A stretch of 64,000 nt of DNA. Origin: Ptychodera flava. Its lineage: Eukaryota > Hemichordata > Enteropneusta > Ptychoderidae. This document shows positions 45,701 to 54,700 of this stretch, piece by piece; the first letter of the stretch is position 1, and the number at the start of each line of letters is the position of its first letter. The stretch lies in contig NC_091943.1 of NCBI RefSeq assembly GCF_041260155.1, forward strand, positions 18,333,283-18,397,282. The letters run 5' to 3'. The notes beneath the pieces are model-generated. The model saw only the letters and a list, made by a program, of their open reading frames with translations, was not told where the DNA came from and ran no database searches. The translations under genes were made by a program, and so were the position numbers.

Positions 45701-48700
45701 ACGCCTTGCACCCATGAAGCCTCGCGGTATGTGTTTCAAAGTGCTGAAGGAAGAGTTAAGGTATATGGCACGTGAAAATAAGAAAGTAGCAGAAATGCCG
45801 GACAAGTCAAGGAATAAAGCACAAAATCAGCCACAGCAAACGGTGGGGTCCAGTCAGCCAAAACAGGGCAATGAGCATAGAAACATAGGTAACAAGGAAA
45901 CCACTGCAATTGCAGAGCTGACCAAGATGGTTAGGCAGATAGCAGCGAATCAGGAGGAGTATGGCAAGAGGATGATGACGATGGAGCAAAAGATGGAACA
46001 AGGTGTGCCAAACAAGGATAGCGGTCGGAAGTCGCAGGAAGCTAACCAAGGTTTGATCAACAAACGCTCCAGTCGTCGCGATGGTAAACCAGTCGTATGT
46101 TATCTGTGTGGGCAAGAAGGGCACTACGCCAGGGGATGTGCATCCACTCCAAAATCAGGTGGTGATACCACAACGACAGCGCCTCCTTTAAACGAATAAA
46201 GCTCATGGCAGGAGGGCAACCCATGGGCTACAACAATACGGACAGCCCTAATGATGTGCGTTTGAACACACCAGAGTCTAGACCTGTAGGGGACCAGACT
46301 AGTGAAGTGGGCAGCGAGATGTTGGATTCTCCACCTAATTTCTCAGCGCCGCACCAGCAGTTAGTTGGCCCTACAAATGAGGACACTGTCCAGGTAAATG
46401 GTGTAACCTGCGTTGCACTGGTGGATACCGGATCCATGGTTACTACGGTTACTGAGACTTTTGTGCATCAGCATCCAGAGCTGCGTAGCCAAGAGTTTGA
46501 AGCCAGTGACATTGAAATTGAAGGACCAGGTGGATACAGTGTCCCCCACAGTGGTGTTGTTCGACTAGCAATTTCCTTCTTAGGACATACTTACCAAGGA
46601 GTGCCTGCATTTGTAGTGCCTGTGGATGACTATAGAAAGGATGTACCCTTACTTATAGGAACTAATTTGATAAGGGCATGTAGAGATGAAGAAAGAGAAA
46701 AATATGGTAGAAGCTACCTAATGAAGACAAAGAAGAAATCTGAAACGTGGTATGGTGCTTTTGCAAAGATCGGACGAAATGACTTTGGTGGTAAGAGAGG
46801 TAGAGTTGGATATGCAAAGTTCAAGGCTCGTACAGTTGGCCCAGGACGGGAGGTGCATATCGGTTGTCGTGTGTCAAGAGGACCAAATGGTGGAGATTAC
46901 ACCGCTTTAGTGGAAAGCCCACAAGACAGAGACCTGCCCAGTGGAATTCTGGTGGGAAGAACACTGTCAAATGTGCAGAGTGGTAGAGTCACAGTGCGAC
47001 TTTGTAACATCTCCACCAGACCAGTAGTCCTCAGACCTAACGCAATACTTGGTGAGGTGTTTGTTGGTGGAAGGGTTGTTGAGACACTGCAGATGGATCA
47101 TAACCAGCAGCGAAGACAGTTAAATCATCCCCTTCCAACAGAAGCAGACCAACAGACGCCAAGTTGATGTTGATGGGAGACCAGTCGGTAGGAAAAGACG
47201 CCAGTCTACAAGCAAGCATGACCGTGTTAGATGCTACCACCAACGTTCATGTGTAGAGAAGCCGGACTACCCTCAGGTAGATCTCTCACAAGCTACGATT
47301 CAGAGTAAGGAGAAATTGCAGCAAGTTCAAGAATTACTCTATCACAATAAAGATGTCTTTTCCCAGCATTCCATGGACTATGGGCGGACATCGATAATCC
47401 AGCACGAGATTCCATTGATAGATGACAGGCCTGTACGATTGCCTCATCGTAAGATAATCCCTGCAAACTATCAAGAAGTCCGGCGGACTATTGAAGAGAT
47501 GGCAGAAGCAGGAGTTATACAGCCTAGCCAGTCACCATATGCATCGCCTATTGTGGTTGTGCGCAAGAAAGATGGTTGTATGAGAATATGTGTTGACTAT
47601 CGCCAGCTAAACTCTCGCACTGTACGAGACTCATTCCCTCTACCAAGGATTGAGGAGGCCCTTGAAGCGTTGGGCAACGCTAATTTTTTCTCATCACTAG
47701 ACCTGACCTCAGGCTATTGGCAGGTTGAGATGGCAGAGAAAGATCGCCAAAAGACTGCTTTTACCACACCCATGAGACTATATGAGTGTACCGTATGCCA
47801 TTCTGCCTTTAGAATGCACCAGCGACTTTTCAAAGGCTTATGATGTGTTGTTTTGTGATCAGAATATTGAAAGTTCAATGATTAATTTGGGTGAGATCAT
47901 TGTTTTCTCAAAGACTTTGAGGAACATCTTGGCAGACACCAGATGTAATTCGATCATCTCAGAAAACATGGCCTCAAGTTGAAGCCCCAGAAGTGCCATT
48001 TGCTGAGAGAAAGAGTTGGATACCTGGGCCATATTGTGAGCAGGGATGGTATTGAAACCGATCCAGAGAAGATCAGCAAGGTGACAGATTGGAAGCGACC
48101 AGCAAACCCAAAGGAAGTTCTCCAGTTCCTTGGATTTTCTGGATATTACAGACGTTTCATCAAGGGTTATGCTGCCATAGCTGCTCCTCTGTACAGACTG
48201 ACGACGGGAGACCCACGGAAAAAGATGGGAAGAACACTCAGAAGTGTAAACCCCAACCGTTCCTATGGACTGAAGAGTGTGAGTCATCTTTCAGTCTACT
48301 GAAGAAAAAGTTGACAACAGCACCTGTCCTTGTTACCCAGACTTCAGTCTACCTTTCGTGCTACAGACAGATGCGTCCATCGATGGACTTGGTGCAGTGC
48401 TAGCACAGACCCAAGGCAAGCATGAACGTGTGATAGCATATGCGAGCAGAGGATTGAACCCAGCTGAGACTAGATATCCAGCTCATAAGCTTGAATTCTT
48501 GTGCCTGAATGGGCAGTCACTGAGAAGTTCAGGGATTACCTCTATGGCAACCAGTTTACCGTTCTGACTGACAATAACCCACTCAAGTATGTGATGTCTA
48601 CTTGTAAACTGGATGCGACACGACAGCGATGGGTCTCAGAGTTGTCAGCCTTCAATTTTGAGATAAAGTACAGGCCAGGTAAGAGCAACGCAAATGCGGA

Positions 48701-51700
48701 CGCCCTGTCCAGAATGCCCCAGAAGGAGGTACAAGATGCTCTCAGAGTCGTCATTGGTGTCATGAAAGGAAAGGGACACCAGAACGATACTAGCAAAGAG
48801 AGGAATCAGCAAACCCATTCTGAAGACAAGGGATCTCCGGCTTTGCCTGGCATTAGTGCTTTTGACATGGAGGTATTGCAACGGGAAGATGCAGCTGTTG
48901 GTAAGGTTTTGCATTTCCTCAGACGTGGTAGGAGGCCAAGTCGACGGGAGAGAGCTCTTGAATGCAAAACCACCAACCTATTGCTGAAACAGTGGGATAG
49001 ACTGCAGATAAGAGATGGATTGTTGTACAGGTGTTACTTGGATGAGCAAAAGATGGAGACAAAGCAATTAGTGCTCCCACAGAGATTGATTGATGATGCT
49101 CTGCAAGCCCTGCATAACAACAATGGACATCTTGGATTTGATAGGACTCTGGATTTAGTATGCGCACGCTTCTACTGGCCGAGAATGCAGAGTTACGTTA
49201 GGTCCTGGTGTGAGACATGCAAGCAATGTGTTCTGAGAAAGTCGCCACCGACTGCAACACGTGTACCATTGGTCAGCATTCGCACAACAAAACCACTTGA
49301 GCTGATCTGCATTGACTACCTCACATTAGAGCCTTCGAAGGGTGGTGTGGACAATATACTAGTGGTGACGGACCATTTTACGAGGTACGCACAAGCATAT
49401 CCCACAAAAGACCAGAAGGCAACCACTGTGGCTAAGATTTTGTGGAAAGAGTTCATTTCCCACTATGGTTTCCCTACTAGGATCCATGCGGACCAGGGTC
49501 GGAATTTCGAGAGCCAAATTATTAAGGAGTTATGCAGACTTGCAGGTACAACTAAAAGCCGTACTACAAGCTACCATGCTCAGGGCAATGGCATGACTGA
49601 GAGATTTAACAAGACGCTGCTGGACATGTTGGGAACCCTGGATCCATCTCAGAAAGTCAACTGGAAGGAGTATGTGAGTGCCATGACACATGCATATAAC
49701 TGTACCAGGCATGAGTCGACAGGGACATCCCCATTCTACCTCATGTTCATGCGTCATCCACGTATGCCATTGGACCTTGCTTTTGGAGTCAATCTGGGCG
49801 ACCAAGAAGAGGAAGTCGAGTATTCAGAGTACATTTCAGGTCTGCGTGACAGACTCCAGATCGCTTATGAGGAAGCCACAAAAAGAGCAGATGTGTCAAG
49901 AGAGAAACAGAAACACACATATGACAAGAAAGCGAAGGAAGATGTTCTACAGCCAGGAGACAGAGTTCTTGTTCAAGATAAGCGCCCAGTTCTTGGAAGG
50001 CATAAACTGAACAACAAGTGGGAACCTGTCCCTTATGTAGTCATCAGTAAAAAACCAGATATTCCAGTCTACGTAATTCAGTCAGAGGAGACCGAAAAAC
50101 AGCGTGTTTTGCATAGAAACATGCTAAAGCCTTGCATGTTCTTGACACCCAATCCAGACCGTTTAGAAGGAAAGATTGACAGGAAAGAGAGACATTGGGA
50201 CAGATCATGCAAAACGGCAGATGAAGTTGTAGAAGACTATGGTTCTGATCGTTCAGATGATGATGAACTCATTCAGACACACATACTTAATTACACACCA
50301 TTGAATGAGATACAGCCAATAGATGACAGAGCCCACCTTGGTCCAGCAGTAGACAATATGGGAGGATACCACGGTGAGATCACAGTTGCTGAAACTGTAC
50401 CATTAGTAGCGATGGAGACAAAACCAGAAAATCAAATGCAGTGTGGTGCAGGACACTTCGCTGAAGCAGTGCAGGACAACGTAGTAGATCCGGCACAAAA
50501 TGAAACGATGGAAAAGGCAGAAGCAGAAGATTGCATTTCAACAACACTGCCAGGAGAAGGAGAGTACACCCTTCAGTGCAGTAGTGAGACTCAGCATGAA
50601 GCATCACAGTCTGATCAAAGTGTAGTGAATACTTCACCAGAGTCAAACTTAGCACAGATGCAGTCATGTTCAGACACCTATGTAGATGGAGAGTTGAGTG
50701 TAGCACAGAGCTCTGTTGCAGGAAACGAGGCAACGTTGTGTGACCAGTCTACAGGAGAAGAAACTGTACAGGAGGAGACAGCTCAGCGATATCCTGTCAG
50801 AGTGAGACGCCAACCTGATAGGTTGATGTACTATTGCATGACTTTATTGTGTCATTTCATGAGGACACGATCAGATTTCATGGAAAACAAGTCAAACTGA
50901 CTGTTGTGTCGGTCAAGTAACTTAAAAATCATTAAATAGCTTTAGGTGTTATGGTTGAACGATAGGGACATCGTTCCATAAACTGGCGGAGTATGTGGCC
51001 AGGTGTTACTTGCATTGAATAAATTTATGGTTAGAATTTCTTTTATTCATTTGTTTAAGCATGCATTTTCATAGTTTCAGTCATATGAAAACTCTATACA
51101 TTACACTCAATGGGAACTGTCATAAACGCCCTCTTGTGTCAGACATGTAAGGGAAAGTCCCCGAGTTTGACCTTTGACACGGCAACTCACATGGACTTGA
51201 TCTATCTTTGACATAGGTAAGCGCTCTCTCTTTAAACATTTATTTATCAGCTTATAACCTAGCCATCCGTCATCAAAACATGCATCAAAGTGTTACTTGA
51301 GATCTAGAGTCAACTTTTATTGTGTTTATCGACAAGATTTATTAGGATTGAGTAGTTATTTTTGAAGTTTAAAACTTGTAGACTTTGACACGGCAACTCA
51401 CATGGACTTGATCTATCTTTGACATAGGGAAATAAAGACACCGTGGCCGCTTCGGCGGTTGAGCGCACCAAACGAATTCTCTCGGCGTGTGTGTGTCTGT
51501 GTCCGCTCTTCCCGCGGGAGGCGTGAGGGCCCTAGTTTACGCCCGCCCCACACGGATGCCCGACTTAAGCGCCACATATATATATATATATAGTTTATTT
51601 AGTCGTATAGGCCACCGCCCCGAAAAACATTATAAAATAAACATAATCGATCGTAATTATTTCTGATACATTCTATTCACATTAAATTCTCTGTTCGTCT

Positions 51701-54700
51701 AAAGCTGTCAATATATACACTTTGATAAGTTACAACGTCGTATCGGGATATGTCGCGCTTATCAGATCCATGAGTTTCTTCAGAGTCAGTTGATATTTCA
51801 TAGTAATATGACGAAAGAAACCTTTTTCTCAAATCTGCGTAAACATGACTACCGAGCAGAAATGAAACATGTTTTGAACCTAACATAGCTGGCATAATCT
51901 ATCTTCCCTCGGTATATAAGTTGCCAAATCGATCACTTTCTATTCGTAGATCACGATTTGATACTCTAAGTTTATAACGTACCATTCTAAATATATCAAT
52001 ACTCATAACACATAAATATCTGTCAAGAACAAGGTTCTTTTTAAACAGTCGATTTGAATCCAAATTGAAGATAGAGTCGAGATTCAATTCCATTGCCGGG
52101 ATCCAATATCAAGGGTTCTTAGTTTGAAAACAGAAAGAAAGGTAACATTGTTTCCTACGGTTTGCATTTCCCTTGCAATTCCAAAACCAAGACTCAATAA
52201 AATGTGTTGACAATTTTTGCCCGGCAACAGCACCCATTTTATGTTTTATAGAATTAATAATTAGTTTAAAATAGCATTATACCTCCGCAACAATTTCAGC
52301 CAAGGCATTTCACCACCCGTACTGGCGCGGCAAACTACAAAGTTCTCCCTAAAGACAATAATTGCAGAATAATTCCCTAACTTTACCTACATCCAAACCC
52401 TATGAATAATCAACCATACTGAACTGCAATGATTTAAGCCATTGTTTTGCTGATTGATAGAGTTGAGCGTTCAGTCAAACTTTCAGAGGTTAAAGTGATC
52501 TTGTGGAAGAATCTGTTCGGGGGATTGTTATTTCGCTATAGACCCTGATTTAAATGCCCAATATTTGCGTCTTTACTTATTAACTCACATGATAACAACG
52601 ATTTTCACTCTCACTGTGTCTAAAATTCCATCTGTTAAGCAACATAAGTGTATCGGTTACCGACTTATATGTTCCATCTTATGCTTACCTACAAGGATCC
52701 TAACAAAACGTCGGGAATTGCCAAATTCAAATTCTAACTAACTTTTCGACAATGCCCAGTGATGAGAACTTGTGTGCTTAAATCACATATTATATTACAG
52801 CTTTGTAAATACCAGTGAATTTTGTGACGTCATCTCCTCGGATTATTATTGATGATGTATCCGATTATTCAGTGCGGCCCAAGATGTTTTCTACATCTGC
52901 AACTCCCTGGTATCGCTAAAACTATAAAATCATAGCAATAATGTACCCCCGGCCCATACTGGACTCAAGTAAACTTTGAACTCCATGATTTACTCGACTT
53001 AAGCTCGTACATTATGCTGTGCAAAGTTTCCTTTCGTCTTCTATCGTCCGGGAGGGGTACATTATTGCATAAACATAGACTTAATTTTAGCGTGAGTGGC
53101 TGAATACGGCGATACTATTTTATCAGTTAGTTTTTAGGGGGCTTGTTTGGTTCACAGAGGAGCTAATAAGCTTATACATGAAGCTGCATATTAGCGGCAA
53201 TAGACTGGGGTCCATCCCAAGGTACTATCATAGGGGGTAGCCTATGTGTCCGTCCCCAGGGGTGGGTAGGTGTTTTGTTGTGTTGCTAATAGGTGTTTTG
53301 TTGTATTGCTAATAAAGGTTTATTCTACCAAACTTTGGTGTTTTGGTCTTGCACTGCCCTTGACAATCTTGTGTTAACGTTTTATCAGCATGCTGCATCT
53401 ATTCTGACCAGTTTGATTGCCTAATTCGCCAAAGAAAGCAAGGTGGTAATTTAGTCTATTATCTGATGAGTTGGAGTGCCTAATTTGCCAAAGTAAGCAA
53501 GGGTAAATTACTAATCTGTGGATGCTGTCACCAGTTTGACAAAGTCAACAACGGACGTACCAGCAAGGTATAACAGAACCTTCTGTTGTCAAGGGCAGTG
53601 CAAGATCAAAACACCAAAGTTTTGTAGAATAAACCTTTATTAGCAACACAACAAAACACCTACCCACCCCTGGGGACGGACACATAGGCTACCCCCTATG
53701 GTACTATCAGTGTATTCGATTTTAGCCATACATTCCTTTTAAAATGTAATTCAAAACACATACAAATAACTTAATAAATACGACAAAATGACATAACATT
53801 ATTTTGAAAATATAATCTTAAATAGATGGAATAATTGACTATAGAATTCAGTATTTCTGAAGGTAAATAATTAACCAGATCCCAGAAACAAATAGAATAA
53901 CACACGGGTTGTCTTGAACCGCTGTTAAATGGTGGTACTAGGTGTCCGAATGTCATACTTTAACTCTTAGGAAAGTTAACATCACAATTACATATAAATT
54001 TGTGTATTTGTATCTTGTATCATTGTTTTATAGTCCGAGTTGCACTTAGAGCTAGCAAGGAAAACACAACACTGAAATACAGTATCAATGAACACGATTG
54101 TAACTAATTTGGGATAATTGGATTTTCATATTTTTCGAATTTCTCAAAAGTGTTAGGTGCCGTATAGCTGATTGTTGCAATATTACAAATTACTCAAAAA
54201 AACAAATGTGTAACTTAAAAAGGAAAGCAGATGAGATTACATTTGTAGATTAAATCAACATTACTTCACCATCCAATTATCCCAAAAAAGTTCCAATCGT
54301 GTTAATGACAATGGCAACCTTTTCCCAAATTCTTTAATGAGTTGTATTAAGGTAGTTTGCGCCTCGAAAGTAAAAAACTTAAACTTTTGGTCAAACTTAC
54401 CATTCTCTTTCAAAATCAAGAATAAAACTCAGGGGTCGCCGTGCACATTTTGGTAATAGAGAAACAAATAACCCAAGGTTTACCTATATGTAAAATTAAA
54501 AAAAAATCACAAGTGGTATATTAGAGAAGAATTGCAAAAGTTTGAGAGTCCGGGGCGCATTCTACCTTAAGTTAATTGATAAATAGAGAAAAATCTATTT
54601 ACAATATTTGGTGTTCTTTACTTCATTATTTGCGTTGTTTCACGTTATTCGTCACGCCAGTACGGACAAGATGAGGCATTTCTGAAGTTGTCCTTTTGTC

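Larger units (their letters stand above)
42720..51576 (+). mobile_element. Ty3/gypsy LTR retrotransposon, 8857 bp
   Basis: Two LTRs in direct orientation, a primer binding site, gag, protease, reverse transcriptase/RNase H and integrase in the order gag-PR-RT-RH-IN, which defines Ty3/gypsy. No envelope frame and no chromodomain were seen. It sits in a TA repeat; TATA occurs at both borders but the target duplication cannot be measured there. The LTRs differ at only about three places, so insertion is recent. The reverse transcriptase region is damaged, so this copy is probably not autonomous. It resides in intron 6 of gene B in the same orientation. Confidence 0.95.

Noticed and set aside
44945..46124. 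Minus-strand and alternate frames inside gag
   Set aside because: Shadows of the long gag frame with Cys/Trp-rich composition.
46205..46207. Protease translated from its own ATG
   Set aside because: Possible in principle, but the overlapping -1 frame with a correctly phased slippery site and stem makes frameshifting the better explanation.
50994..51576. Envelope gene between pol and 3' LTR
   Set aside because: Only 93 bases separate the pol stop and the LTR, and the acidic C terminus of the integrase frame has no signal peptide or membrane segment.
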